Shown: piece by piece, positions 36,173-48,900 of the stretch
Numbering within the stretch: position 1 is the stretch's first letter
Layout: every line of letters starts with the position of its first letter
Assembly: GCF_019649055.1 (NCBI RefSeq)
Contig: NW_026570303.1
Coordinates: 124,001-188,000, forward strand
Reading direction: 5' to 3'
Source: Paramacrobiotus metropolitanus
Taxonomy: Eukaryota > Tardigrada > Eutardigrada > Parachela > Macrobiotidae
Length of the DNA stretch: 64,000 nt
The notes under the pieces: model-generated
The model's database searches: none
What the model saw: the letters and a program-made list of their open reading frames with translations, nothing else
Told to the model about the DNA's origin: nothing
Position numbers and translations under genes: made by a program

Positions 36173-37371
36173 CTCTTATCCTTCTAAGAGAAGTAATTGT
36201 TACTATTTTTTCGTCTTTAGCTGTACACGTAGTATTTCTTGAATATACTAAAGTTTCACTTTCATGGATTGACTGATTGATTTATTTTTGAGTAGCGAAG
36301 TCGGTAAACAGGCACCCTCACATATCCTTATCCGTTGAAGAACATCGAATATGCTAGGCTAGCCAAGACACCACAGCTCGTTAAACCCCATTAGTGCTAG
36401 TACGCATGATATAGAGAAGCAACACGTAAAGAATTGCTGTAAGTTAATACGGGCACAAAGCAGGTTATGCCCAAGGCACAAAGCCTAACAATTATTCATC
36501 AGCAACGTTTTTTCTGGTTTTACTAACGTTCTAACCTTGTCCTTAAATCATTCATAGAGGTAATGGTATCGCGAAGGTTTGTCATTGCACAGACGGATAT
36601 TGCCGAATAAAAATTCAATGTAAGGCGAAATGCGTATACATACTTCCACAATTTGCGTTTTTGATATAAATATCTAACAAATTTTCAGTGAACTGATAAA
36701 CCAGTGACGTCTACTCTAAGCGGGTGTCGTAGAGTTAACTGCTGTAGAATTTTGCATGTTCTGCGATACGGAACTATATGCATGACAGCATAGTGGTGAA
36801 CCTGCGCCTCTTTTTTAGAATTAACAGCGGATAATTGCTGTCATGCGGTGCGGTTATTGTGCAGTCGCGGTAACCAGATGCCATTTACTATTCACCCGGA
36901 ATGCACAACGATGATTGATTTTCTCCAGTTCATTAGTGAGACATACAAATTAAAGTTCCTTGAATGACCACTCTATATGATTAATGCGTCGGTGCGTCGG
37001 CGGAAATAGGATTCTTGTGCGGCACGAGAAACAAGTTAGAGGGCCTTCGGAAAGTATCTTTTCTGACTTTGTTTACTGCGCATCTCATGAATATGCCGTT
37101 TCCGAAAGACAACATTGCCGTTTGAATAATACTTGTAATTTCACTAATTTGCAGCTCATCCATTCAAGGAAACTGAAAATGCATGCAGATATCAAACAGA
37201 CAACAAACTCCATAAGAAATTTATTATGCACGACAAATGGCAGTGAAAAAATTCCATAATACCGTATACAGAGTACAATGCAAGGTCACACGATATCAGT
37301 CCTCAGTATGCTTAACGGCTGTCTATAAATAGCTGTGCAGTTTGTATCTGTACAAATATAAGAAATGATTA
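36173..37371. other. Gene-free stretch
   Basis: Flank of the truncated retroelement and 3' flank of the next receptor gene; nothing else recognised. Confidence 0.3.
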
Positions 37372-38921
37372 TTAATGCACAAAATATTTGTCCACGCGCA
37401 ACATTTTGTTAATCGCTTTCCGCAGTTCTTTGAGTGCCGCATAGCACAGAATGGGATTTATCCAAGAATTGGCATAGACGGCAAAGAACTGCACCGCTAA
37501 AAAAGTCTGATTCCAGTAGCCTACCGCATCCACCAGCAACCAGTACACGTGATTTGGGGTCCAGCAGAAAATTATGGCCACCACGAGATACGCCAGTACA
37601 CGATTATGTGAAGTACTACTACCGTGTTTCGCCCGACCTTTCTTCTGACTGGTTGTCGCTTGACTATGGGAAACCGGTCCAGCAGTAACATTAGTTTCTA
37701 CTGAGCCGGCATTTGCCGCCACTGACTGCTCGTGTTTGGAAGTGTAACCTACAAATAAAATATCTTTAGAAAGCAATCTGAACAGCCACAAAATTAAAAC
37801 TGCAAGCCAGAGTTAATAAAAGTTTTGGAAACCTATAGGTTCTTAGTACTTTTAAATGTCCAGCACCTCTACAGTTTTCGCATCTCAGAATAATTCGATG
37901 TTTTAGCACTCTTCCGACACGTGCGTACATATAATATGTTTTTGCATTTCGGATGCCAAAGGCAAGAAATTTCCAGCATGCATTCACAGGAAACCTTTAG
38001 AAAATTAATCTAGCGATAATTATTATACTCATAACTCTTAAAGCATGTGAAAGCACATGACCTGCATAAAAATGCAGTAGTTCGTTGGCATGTCTGTTAC
38101 TCCAGTAAAATGTCCGAAATGCGAACAAGGTAGAAATACTAATAATTATGTGCACTTCAAAAAAGCGTAGTGCAGATGTGGTGATGTGCAAAAGTACCGG
38201 TCTTACCAGGCATCGCCCCAGCCGTCGAAACCGCCTTCTTCTCCGCTTTAATCTGATTCTGCTTGTGAATCTTGAATGACACGAACCCACTTAACGCAAT
38301 CACAATAAATTCGGTGACCGTAAAACCCAATATTTCCACCATCAGTGCGGTTTTCCGTTGAAACTCCACATTCACGACGCACTGCGTATCGTTTGGTTTC
38401 TTCCATATTCGTCCCGGAACAATCAACGATAGATGCAGTATATTGACGCATAACCATACCACCGCAATGGTCATATAGGTCACCCGCACGTTATGATGCT
38501 TGCGATAATGTATGGGATAGGTCACGGCCCATAAACGGTTGCAGGCGATCAGCACGTGTCCGTACCGCACACCACTCCCAAAAATGTTGTTGCCGTACAG
38601 AAAAAACGTGCATGCCGCATTGCTAAAAGGAAAATATCCGTACAAACCTCGGAAAAAATTACCCGGCATTCCCATGGTCGCTAGAAGCACTTCGGCAATG
38701 CAGAGGTTCACGATAAGGGAATTGAAACTGTTGCGCAGATTCTGTTCTTTAATATACACAAGCACAATAATGCCGTTGAAGAGTATTGAGGCAACAATCG
38801 AGAAGCCGAGAAATCCGGTTAAAACAGACACCGCCGAAGTGGGAGTGGAGTGCCCATGGGTATGGTTTGTGGCATTAGTAACCATTAAGGTCGTTTGATT
38901 ATCGGCCATTTTGTGTATCAA
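37372..38921 (-). CDS. Orphan class A GPCR, paralogue 2
   Basis: Exon 1 (38921-38207) carries the N-glycosylated N-end and TM1-TM5; exon 2 (37748-37372) carries ICL3, TM6 and TM7. Donor G|GTAAGA and acceptor ATTTTATTTGTAG join in phase 1, at the same ICL3 position as in the paralogues, giving 363 residues. A Met four codons in (MADNQTT) is an alternative start. Motifs: LFNGI (TM1), AEVLLATMGMP (TM2), VRYGHVLIACNRLWAVTYP (TM3 and DRY site), FCWTPNHVYWLLVD (TM6) and NSWINPILC (TM7). Ligand unknown. Apparently intact. Confidence 0.9.
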
Positions 38922-38990
38922 CTGCTGTAAACTATGCGCAAAACGTTTTGGCTCGGGAAAATTTGCCCGGCTTGAGCGTGACTATGCGTG

Positions 38991-39000
38991 TATTTATATA
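38991..39000 (-). promoter_or_regulatory. TATA box of GPCR paralogue 2
   Basis: On the minus strand TATATAAATA lies about 70 bp upstream of the start codon at 38921, a suitable distance for a short 5' leader. Confidence 0.5.
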
Positions 39001-40004
39001 TGCTTGCATCCGTTGCATTAGAGGGCGCAGGCAGTACACGTCTAATTAACCCCGCAGAACATCCCCTGGCCTGCAATTAGCTTGCTTCCGGGGAACAGAA
39101 GACCCACTTGTTTACGAAGCGCGGCCTTATTGTGCTCAGCCATTACCAGCCGTGTTGTGGGCCTTCCTGTGGGTCATAACAACCTCCACCAGTGTTTTGG
39201 TCGGGAGGGGGTGATAACTAAGTGCGCTTGATGAGAGGGATCGCTATCTTTCGCTAAGTGCATCGCTGTCAGTTCTGCTAAGGCTTATAAATAAATCGCC
39301 ACATCGTTTACGTTTTCCAACATAAAATATTAATTAAGACGTAATCTACGCGGGAAGGTGTCTTGTAATCGAGCCATGTAACCAATTCCACAAGTCAGTT
39401 TTTATGGAAAGTGAGTGGGCATTTACGCTCTGGCAGTGAAGTGATCATTTACGAGAACATGTTTTGCGTCATATGCTGCATGCTATATCGATGAACCTGA
39501 TCTAAATTTTATATTTTGTCACAAATCACAATTACGCTTCAGCCCGATGAGGGGTAACCATTTAACGGAACAGTTACTCCCGCATTTATTGTGCTGAAAT
39601 CTTACACAAGATTAAGGGTGTACGCATATCATGGAATTGCTCTAACGAGAAAGCATAAAGAGTAAAACAGAGTAAAACAGTAAAACGGAGTAAAACACGA
39701 AGCGCCCGGCGAGAAATTTGTCAATTCGTATTTAACGAGAATATTATATATATGTATCGACGGATTGACGTCAAGCAGTCTCCACTCTTTCGGCACTCGG
39801 AGCGGCATTAATTACTGAAGCCAAAGGATTACACGACTAAGGTCACTGGTATAAAAATAAGACCGCTTCCGCTGCGGTATGGTGAGACAGGTACCCACGC
39901 GCACGCGTCTACGAGTAGAGGTTGTTGTGCTTCAGATTTCAGGATAGGAGAAGCTGTTGGTCGTTTTACTAGTTTCAGGCATAGTTATGTGGGCGCAACG
40001 ACAT
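39001..40004. other. Gene-free stretch
   Basis: Spacer between two receptor genes; contains short GTAAAACAGAGTAAAACAG-type repeats near 39660-39700. Confidence 0.35.
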
Positions 40005-41582
40005 CTAGCGGGCTAATTGAGGGAAGACCACCAGTCTGTTAACGGCTCTTCGCAAATCCCTCAGGGCGATATAGCACAGAATCGGGCTGATCCAAGAATT
40101 AGCGTACAATGCGAAATATTGAATGGCTAAAAATGTCGGATTCCAGTAGTGCAGGAAATCAACCAGTAACCAGTAGACGGAGTTCGGTGTCCAGCAGATA
40201 ATAACCGCCACCACTAAATAGCCTAACACGCGGTTATGTGCGCTTTGCTTGCGCTGAGTTGTACGCGGTGGCATGGAGGAGCTACCGGAAACTGTCGCTC
40301 CGCTTTTGTTCCCGGTGACCGGGTCGTCTCTGCCCTTCGTTACCGGGTCGTCTTTCTCTCGTGTATCTGTAATTAATCAAAGTAATTAACCACAGGCTCA
40401 TTAAATTTAATCAGCAAAACGATCATTCTTGTTTCGTGCCGCTTTTGAGAAAAGTGCGAGAAAAGCTGCAATTGCCTTGAGCGACCACTTAAATTAAGCA
40501 AAAACCAGCCGTTGTGCAGTGTGCACGTCTGCGTCCCTGTATATGCAATGTACGAACGGTAGACATATAGATATGAATATGCAATGTACTCGTAGTACAA
40601 ATGCTTAAGCAATCAGTTTCTATACAACTATTTATGAATTTATCCAGTTATTGATGTTGTCAGGTTCAATGAGAATATCCACTTTACAAATTGACTCTGT
40701 TGCCATGCATGCAGTTATTTTAATCCATACCTGGCTTCTCTTTTTGTATAGTCTAGAGTAACAGTTTTACTGCTTGACAGAAAGGTTTTTAAAAAATGTA
40801 ATTAAAAGGAGGCAGGTTTTTTTGAAGCAATTACTGTTTCTAGTTGGGATGCTCCGCGTAGTCATGCCGATCTCCGTCTTGGCTTTTCGACGCAAGCGAA
40901 TCTTATGTAGCACAACTGCACTTAATACGATCACCACCAGTTCCGTCGTGACAAAACGCAACAGCTCCACAGCCGACGCTGCATCTGGTTGGAATGTGAC
41001 ATTAATCAAACACTGCGTATCTTTCGGCAGCGGCCACATGCGTCCCGGCACCAACACCGGCAACCACAGCACATTGACCGCCATCCACATCACCATAATG
41101 GTAAAATAGGTAAAACGCAAACTAAGATGGCGCCGGTAGTGCACGGGATGCGTCACCGCCCACAGCCGGTTGACACTGATCAGAACGTGGCCATACCGCA
41201 CCGCTGTCCCGAAGATGTTGATACAGTATAAAGAAAAGGTGCAGACAGACGCGCTGTAAGGGAAATAACCGTAGCTACCACGGATAAAATTAAAGGGCAT
41301 CCCGGTAGCGGCAAACAAGACTTCGGCGACGGATAAATTGAAGATGAGGGCGTTGAAACTGCTGCGCAGTGTGGGCTCTTTGCAGTAAGCCGCAATGATT
41401 AATCCGTTAGAGATAATTGTGGCGATGATGGAGAATCCCAGAAAGCCGTTCAAGATGGAAGAGGTCACCGAAATGCTGGTAAAAAATCCAGCGGTTGTAT
41501 TATTTGGATGCTGATTCCCAGTGAAAATTAAAAAAGTAGATACATTTACAGAGAGGTTTTGTCGAGTGATTTCGAGAAACAT
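40005..41582 (-). CDS. Orphan class A GPCR, paralogue 3
   Basis: Exon 1 (41582-40835) and exon 2 (40366-40005) join in phase 1 (A|AT) across a 468-bp intron, giving 369 residues. The donor is A|GTAATT and the acceptor TTGATTAATTACAG. TM3 end reads VRYGHVLISVNRLWAVTHP, TM6 IICWTPNSVYWLLVD, TM7 NSWISPILCY (Asn of NPxxY replaced by Ser). The ICL3 of exon 2 contains a short internal duplication (DDPVTKGR / DDPVTGNK). Two Met lie nearby; the first gives the glycosylated N-end. Intact; ligand unknown. Confidence 0.88.
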
Positions 41583-43075
41583 TTCCAGTTTTCAATATAG
41601 AATTCGATATAGGTATGTTGTCCTAATTTACAAATATTTATCTTAAGTGGCACTGATCCTTCAGTTGCCAAAAAAACAACGCGTCTGCACGCTTCGTTAG
41701 AACACTAAGCTTTCGTAGTAGTATTCGTAGTACACTTTACTCTGATTGAGTCTTAGTGAATAAGGAGCTATCCTTTCCGTCTTCCGTCAGAAGTTGAAGA
41801 TCCTGTATTACAGATATTACAGACGTGTTGTAGGATTGCATTATTTAGCGCTTATTTTAGCGCTCAGCCGGTATAGCAATGTGCCGAATACTCTGTAAAC
41901 CGGAACTGGCTGAATGGAACTCATGCCGTGCATATTACGCTGTAAAGAAGGAGCTAATGGAAGAAATGGATCCCTTACGTCTTAACATGTTAATATCCAT
42001 TGTGAAATGTTTCCCCTTTGCGAGTTTGTTCTCCTCGATTCCTGATCGTTCGCTGACTAATAACGCTAAGCCAAGTAGATAAAGGCGTACAGACTACAAA
42101 CTCTCGCGAGAATTAAACCCGAAACACAATCTTAACGCTTAACAAGCTGGTGGAGATTTCCGTATATCCGACGCCAAACATACCAAAAATAAAAACGTGC
42201 ATTTGAAAGTGATAAATTAAATCATTGTGCACTACTTTTCTAAAAACAGAAAGAAATAAACATTAAAACATTAAATATTAAAACAAATAATAATACGGAA
42301 ATTAAAATATACATACAATATTGAAGTGTTAAAACCAAAAAATCAAGTGTCGATAAATTAAAATTATTAGAATAAAATTTTAGCATTAATGCATTTTTTT
42401 TAAAGTTCAGCACATATAAGTTACGAGCTAGCTTGGTTCAAAGCGATCTGCTTAAGCGTTTCCTAAGGTATTTAAGAAAGTAGTAATCGTTTATACAGAA
42501 TTTAATGACAATTTACCCTAGTAGAACTTTCTATACAAAATCAGTAAATTATTTTGCCCTGCAAAAGCGGTAAAGTTGCATTTCCTTTTGCGAAAGTAAA
42601 AACTATCACGTGGATTTTGAGTTATTTTAAATCGCTATTCATCTGTTGATGGGGTAGTTATCAAATACATTCAGTTCCAGCCGGTCATGGTGTAACTATT
42701 CGCACTAATCATCGATAAAACGTACCAAACGTGTCTGTAAAGAAAATATTTTGGTCGCCGACATGCGTTGCCACACGCTTACATCAGATGTCAGACTTTT
42801 GTCAGTCTTCTAAAAAGAAGCATTTAGTCAACATTCTGATGTCTGATATGGTATTGAGCAAAACAAAACTTGTGCTGCATTTCTGAATATCGCTGCTTAA
42901 ATTATCTGGAAAATTTGGAAGTTGAATTGTTAACAAGTCCTCTCGCGGGATGATAATATGCGTCATCAATATGCTTACGTGCTCTGCCAGTTTTTATTAC
43001 AGGTCTAGGGCACTGTCTACGGGTATGTGGTCTCTTTGCATACTCGTACATTTTGTTTTGCAAACCACCAACGAT
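41583..43075. other. Gene-free stretch
   Basis: AT-rich in 42180-42420. A 67-codon ORF at 41879-42082 is unconvincing. Confidence 0.3.
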
Positions 43076-44283
43076 TCAGCAATCAAAATTAAAGCAGGAA
43101 GTGTTGTAGGAAAACTGATCGCCGATCTGCGTGTTTCTCCAGGTAAATTTCCGCGCACAATCAACGCTAAGCACCGGTGACCATTCGTTGTGGATGACGC
43201 TCATCGAGACCTTAAAGCTGCGTAAATCGTCAGCAGTGAGTGCAGTTGCATTAGCCGAGCTACCCGGAGCTCGAATATCGTCCTCAGGTAGCACAAAACT
43301 CCCAACCTTCAGGAGTTCACCTTTCTTTATCGCAGCAGTAAGGTATGGTTTTTTCTTTAGGAAATTCCGGAACCAGGCGAAGGAGCAGTCACAATGCAGA
43401 CGGCGAATGTTTTCAAACTGGTCATTAGGCAAGAAACCCCTAGCTTCAGGGTGATCGTTCTCTGCACGTGAATACAGATCCCCAGCAATTGCGCCTTCCA
43501 GGGTGAGGATTTGTAGATTGCTCAAATCGGTGAAGGTATATGGCTCCATTTCGGCGATCGTTGTCGACGTTATAAACTGAACAGCGCGCACTTGCGGCAT
43601 ACGCGAGAAGTCGGCTTTTCTGATTACCAGACCATGGCAGTACCAACCCAGCTGGAAACGTAGAACGTTTGGCAGCATCCCATGGCAAACACTTTGGCTG
43701 TGATATTGGGTGACTTGCAGAATAAGGCAGACAGCTGAATAACCTGGTTTCGTACCGGTTCGATGACGTCATTATGAATTGCAAGCCATCGATCGTCGGT
43801 GTTATCGTACAAAGCGATCGTTATCGCTCGCGTTGGGCTTATTCCACTAATGGCTTTCGTTATTGCTATCATATGCTCCCGAACCTTTTCCGGACAGTTG
43901 AAGTCGATGTACGTTTTCTCAATAAAATGTCCCCAAGGGTGCGCACGAATTTCCTGGTCGGTGGCATTAAGACAGTTGTCAAACTGATACGTTGAACTGA
44001 ACATCACTTGACTGCAGCTTGTTTCTTTAGCGAAACGCAGACAGAATTCTGCTCTGGTGAGACCATCCGTACGGAATGGGAAGGTCACAGTGGGTGGTGC
44101 CGCTTCGCTCTTAAAACGGGCAGGCTCGCTGCATTCCGTTTCCAGTTCGTCCACCAAACCTGCGGAAAAAATCGTAAGTGAAATGATAAGGAAGAAAATA
44201 TCACCATAGCTTTTCTTACATTCCACCAATGATGATCCTTCCAGCACCAAAAGGACGGAGACTAATACACAAACAACGTGCAT
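43076..44283 (-). pseudogene. Secreted LRR family copy with one frameshift
   Basis: Exon 1 (44283-44220) encodes signal peptide MHVVCVLVSVLLVLEGSSLV; it ends T|GTAAGA. A 60-bp intron ends TTTTTTCCGCAG and exon 2 starts at 44159 (T|GT, Cys). The reading is family-like down to KVFAMG, where GGATGCTGCC has lost one base relative to GGAATGCTGCC in the copy at 49672 (near 43679). After that the protein continues in another frame, MLPNVLRFQLGWYCHGLVIR and so on, to SYNTSCFNFDC and a stop at 43076. All other family features are intact, so this is a very recent pseudogene or a one-base sequence error. Confidence 0.8.
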
Positions 44284-44431
44284 CTCTAACCGATGCAAAG
44301 AGTCCGCCTTGTAAAGCATGGTGCGTTGATGCAGTGAAATATGGACGGAGCGTCTGAATGCAGGAGAAGTACGTAGCTGACTGATCGGAAAACAAAAAAT
44401 TAGCGTGCAATGGAAACAGGTTTCCACTGGC

Positions 44432-44437
44432 TTTATA
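44432..44437 (-). promoter_or_regulatory. TATA box of the LRR copy at 43-44 kb
   Basis: Minus strand GAGTATAAAGCC, about 150 bp before the start codon at 44283. Confidence 0.4.
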
Positions 44438-45852
44438 CTCGTAATCCGCCTGGCGCATCGTAGACATTTGTGTTTCTTGAAATAATGTTGCCATACTGCC
44501 AATTATGACGCCTAATGTACTTGTAGTTGCTGTTCCAGATGTATGTACTTGTACTTACCTGTATGGCGATGGCACCTATACAAATTATACGCGCTCTTGT
44601 CAGCGAGTTTAGCTGGTGTACAACTACACTGTATAATAGTCTAGTGACTGTATAGTGTATACGTTGTCTTCTTATAAAAGTGATAAATGGCGACCGACAC
44701 AAACGATCTAATGGAAACTAGCTTTAATTTCCAGACCAGCAAGGCCCAACCTACGACCTCCAGGCATCGCAAGCGTGATTATTAGATTATTTAACAGAAT
44801 AATTATTAATTTCTAAACGATCGAGTACATTGTGCGCAGTACAACTCATTATACGAGTACATTGCGCGCAGTATTTACCGTACAATGCAGCCGACAAAAA
44901 ATAATATTCTGCAATCAATTATCAACTCTCAGCAAAATAATAAATACCTAGCAGTGATTGCTCTGCATTACAGGTAGAAAATACTTGTATCTGTACTACT
45001 GCTTGATTCCATTAATTTAGTGCGCACTGCGTTACAAGAATTAACAATTTAATGTTACACTTCGTGATTCGATGAATATGTCAATATACGCTCACATAAA
45101 CCGTATCTGTACGAGTATGATGAATCAGAAATATTTACATAAAAAACAATCTGCAGCTGGAAAACCAAAATGAATAGAATAAATAAAGAGACTGTGGGAT
45201 AGATGGTGACATAAAACTTACAAATATGACAGATGTAACAAACCTCTACTGAAAGCCTATATAAAGCGTGGTGTTGCAAAACAAAGCATACTAATTTTGA
45301 AAACTGCTTTCCGCTGCGATCAGAGTCTCCACATTTTAACCGAAGCTGTATGTCAGTTCAGGTCGGAAATGGAGCGACTGGCCCCGTTACTCATTTACCG
45401 AGCAATGAAAATTACTTAAAAACGTTTAAATTATTAACTTGCATTTAAAGCGACACGTCCAACCGACAGAATTTCTAGTTACCATTTAGAGACATCGGTT
45501 ACTGTCATGTTGATGCCTTATACGTAGTTGATTTTAAAATCAGCTTTATCGTTGCAAGTATCCCCAATATGCAATAACACCTGCTGCATCTGCATTCCAC
45601 AAGATAAAAGTTTCATAAAAGACTTATACAGTACCTACTACGAACTACACATAGTCCATGACTTCGATATAGCATCGACCAAGGAAAAGCAGAAGGTAAG
45701 GAGGCCTTTTCCGACAATTACAGTTGACTTGCAAACTGAGCTTTTGTAAGCAGATACTATCGGACACATCTCGTTGCGCTTCGCGAAAGGTTATCATTAT
45801 GTTAAATCACTTTAGATAACTCGTTAAATCGTAAACCAGTTTTGTAGGAGAG
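44438..45852. other. Gene-free stretch
   Basis: Short ORFs only. GAGTACATTGYGCGCAGTA occurs twice near 44823-44873. Confidence 0.3.
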
Positions 45853-46022
45853 TTAAGCCTTGTCCCGAATTCGAAGCGAATCTTGTTGCGATACAGCAAC
45901 TCCACCTCGCGAGGTGGCTTCGCGTACCGTATCTGTAGGCGTGGCCACTGCATACAGCCACCTCGTACGGTCGAGCAACTATACCGAAGCTAGATTCGCT
46001 TCGAATTCGAGACGAGGCCTTA
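45853..46022. repeat. Imperfect 170-bp inverted repeat
   Basis: Outer arms of about 30 bp pair: CCGAATTCGAAGCGAATCT near the left end with AGATTCGCTTCGAATTCGAG near the right. The interior is also partly self-complementary (CCACCTCGCGAGGTGG, GTACCGTATCTG / CATACAGCCACC). A MITE-like foldback; the ORF that runs through it is probably chance. Confidence 0.65.
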
Positions 46023-46393
46023 GGTATCAGTATTTAGGCAGCATGCAAATTTGCTCTAGAGTTGGTGCAGAGCAACTGACGCGCAGTTTTGATGAAAATA
46101 CAAGTATATTTCTTCGGGATGTACACCAGTTAGAAAGTGAGTTCGAAAGAGAGGCATTTCGTCATTTCCGAAATATGTGTCCGAAATTAGCGAAAAATGA
46201 TTCCGAGTGAGATTCGCCGTATACAAAAGGAGCTGTCAGTATCCACAATTATCTGTACAAGTACTTCTATATATGTACTTTCGGGGCTGGAAAAATCATG
46301 TCCGTTAAATGTAAGACACTTTATAAACACGTGGATTCACATTCGAACTCCAGACTTCAATCATAATCGTATGTAAATCGCATTTGTAGGTTT

Positions 46394-47540
46394 AATGGCG
46401 GATGACTTGGAAAATGAATGCGGTGAACTGTCCCTCGTTCAAGCAAAGCAGTATCACCTATCATGCACATAAATTACCCATTTCGCTTGGATCGTCTCAC
46501 CAGAGCAGAATTCTGTCTTTGTTTCACTAAACAAACTAGTTGTAGTCAAATTATGCTCGGTTCATTGTACGAATTTGAAAACTGCAATAATGCCACCGAC
46601 AGTGAAATACGTGCGCATCCATGGGGATTTTTTTTTCGATAAGACGTATATGGATTTCAGTTGTCCCGATAAAGGTCGCGAGGAAATGAAGGCAATAACG
46701 ATGGCTTTAAGTGGAATAAGTCCGACGAGAGCATCAGCGCTCACCTTGTACGACAACACCGAAGACCAGTTGCTTGCCATTCACCGCGATGTCGAACCTG
46801 TTCGCTACCAGGTGATCGAACTGTCCACACTTTATTGCAAGACGCCGAATACCACTGCCAAAGGTACGCTATGGGAATGCTGCCAAACCTCTTAAATTTT
46901 TAGTTAGGTTGGTACTGTCATGGTTTGGTAATCAAGAAAGCCGATTTCTCGCGAATGCCGCAATTACGCATCATTCAGTTCATCATGTCCACTACGATTG
47001 CCGAAATTAAACCGCACACATCCGATCCGATTCATCCGCACACATCCGCACACATCCGCACCGTTTACCGATCTAAGCGCTCTGCAGATCTTAACCCTGG
47101 AAGGCAAAATTACTGGAGACCTATTTTCACGCGCTGAGACGATCACGGCGTCGCCAAGGGTTTCTTGCCAGATCACGTTTTCGTACACATTCGTCGGCTG
47201 CATTGCCAATTTGCCACTGCTCTTTTGCTTGGTGCCGGCATTTCCTAAAGAAGAAACCTTATCTGACTTTGGCGAGAAGAAAGATACAGCTGATGACAAA
47301 TGACAATTGGAAGTTTCGCAATTTCCGAGGATGACATTATCCCACCTGGGAGTTCCTCGTATATGACAGTACTCACAAGCCCGCAATTAGACAGCTTTAT
47401 TGTGACAACAGGCGTCATTCGACCTAAATTGTGGCCGGTGCTCAGTGTCAACTGTGCCTAAGAATCAGCTGGAGAAACACACAAGCCGGAAGTCAGTTTT
47501 CCTACAACACTTCTTGTTATAACGTAAACTGCTGCCTGAA
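46394..47540 (+). pseudogene. Decayed LRR family copy, opposite strand to the rest of the array
   Basis: Begins after an acceptor TTTGTAG in family phase (GT TTA ATG GCG GAT GAC) and shows recognisable blocks in three frames: LTRAEFCLCFTKQTSCSQ, NCNNATDSEIRAHPWG, CPDKGREEMKAITMALSGIS, IKKADFSRMPQLRIIQF and finally SYNTSCYNVNC. There are several frameshifts, internal stops, an insertion of CCGCACACAT-type repeats at about 47010-47065 inside the LRR, and loss of the stop after the final Cys. No credible signal exon is left upstream. Confidence 0.85.
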
Positions 47541-48249
47541 CGAAATAACCGTGCAGTGTAAAGTATTATCAGTGAAAAATTGGAAATCTTTGGAAGAAAA
47601 AGAATTGGAAAACTAGTGTTGAGTTTGCTCGTTAAACTTTTGATGATCCGGTGAGTAATGTTGATCCCAAAATCAAAAATAGCAGCGGTGTTGTATGTTG
47701 GTGCGATATTGAGTGTCACTCGTGTTTTGAGACAATTACTGTATAAGTATTAAATTAAAACGAACCACTGTCATTAGTCGATGTGAACAAAAACTTGCAA
47801 GGAAACCTGGAAGCTTAGCACTATACTATAGTTTTTTACGTACAGTGTAGATAGCAAACTGTTAACAAATGTTTATTGTTATCCGCCGACTACGTACAGT
47901 GTTATTTCAAGTGCCGGGAGCTTAGCGTTACGTGCAACGTTTGATGTTGCGCAAGAGTTAAAATTCCCCGTCAAAGAATGCTGTACAAGTGCAAGTGCAA
48001 GTGCACGCGGTGCATAAATTACCACGGCTCTCGCGGCAAAAACAATATCTCAAGAAATTAGCCTCCACCAACCTTGACAGGGAGATCTCTACTCGCATAT
48101 TAATAAACAGTAATATTTTTGTAGTGCTATAAATGATTTATTACGAAAACACTGTGGCGACAATAAACAAGGTAAACATATTAATAAAATTAAGTTTCTG
48201 TCTTTCTGCGATCTGCGATCTCATTTTATTTATCGTCATAAACAGTTGT
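47541..48249. other. Gene-free stretch
   Basis: Spacer between two pseudogenes; nothing recognised. Confidence 0.3.
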
Positions 48250-48900
48250 TCAACAATCCAAATTAGAGCAAGAAGTATTGTAGGAATCGATCGACGGCCT
48301 GTGTATTTCTCCAGTTACTGTAATTTCCGCTCACAGTCAACGCCGAGCATCGGCGACCATACATTTTTAATGATAAGCATTGTGACCCTAGTAGTGCGTA
48401 CTTCATCCTTTTTTCCTTTTTGATATAAGTGATTTTTTGGCCGTGATTGTGAATGCAGTCGCATTCGCCGAACTACCAGGAGCTGCAATATCGTCCTTAG
48501 GCAGAAAGAAACTTCCGACTTTCAACAGTTGACCCTTCTTTATCGCCCCAGTCAGGTACGGCTTTTCTTTTTAAAATTACGGAACCATGAGAACGAGCAG
48601 TCACAATGCAAGCGCCGGATGTCCTCGAACACGTGATCTGGTAAGTTGCCCCTAGCGAAGTCGTGATCGTTCTCTACACGTGAAAATAGGTTTTCGGTGA
48701 TTTGGCCTTCCTGTGTTAAGACCTGCAGATTACTTAAATCGGTGAACTTGTACGGTTCCATTTCGGCAATGGTAGTTGACATGGTGAACTGAATGACCCG
48801 CATCTGCGACATCCGCGTGAGATCGATTTCTCTGATTACCAAACCATGACAATACGAGCCCAACTGAAAACGCAGAACGTTTGGCAAAACCGGTTTTGCC
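48250..48900 (-). pseudogene. 5'-truncated LRR family copy
   Basis: Reads LPNVLRFQLGSYCHGLVIRE, MSTTIAEMEPYKFTDLSNLQ, HCDCSFSWFRNF, then shifts frame to GQLLKVGSF, DDIAAPGSSANAT and at the end SYNTSCSNLDC with a stop. The N-terminal half (signal exon and Cys-rich domain) is absent upstream of 48900. Confidence 0.85.

Noticed and set aside
35691-36242. 183-codon plus-strand ORF
   Set aside because: Exact antisense of the reverse transcriptase frame; no independent feature.
45860-46210. 116-codon ORF
   Set aside because: Its first half lies within the 170-bp foldback repeat, and the rest has no recognisable features.
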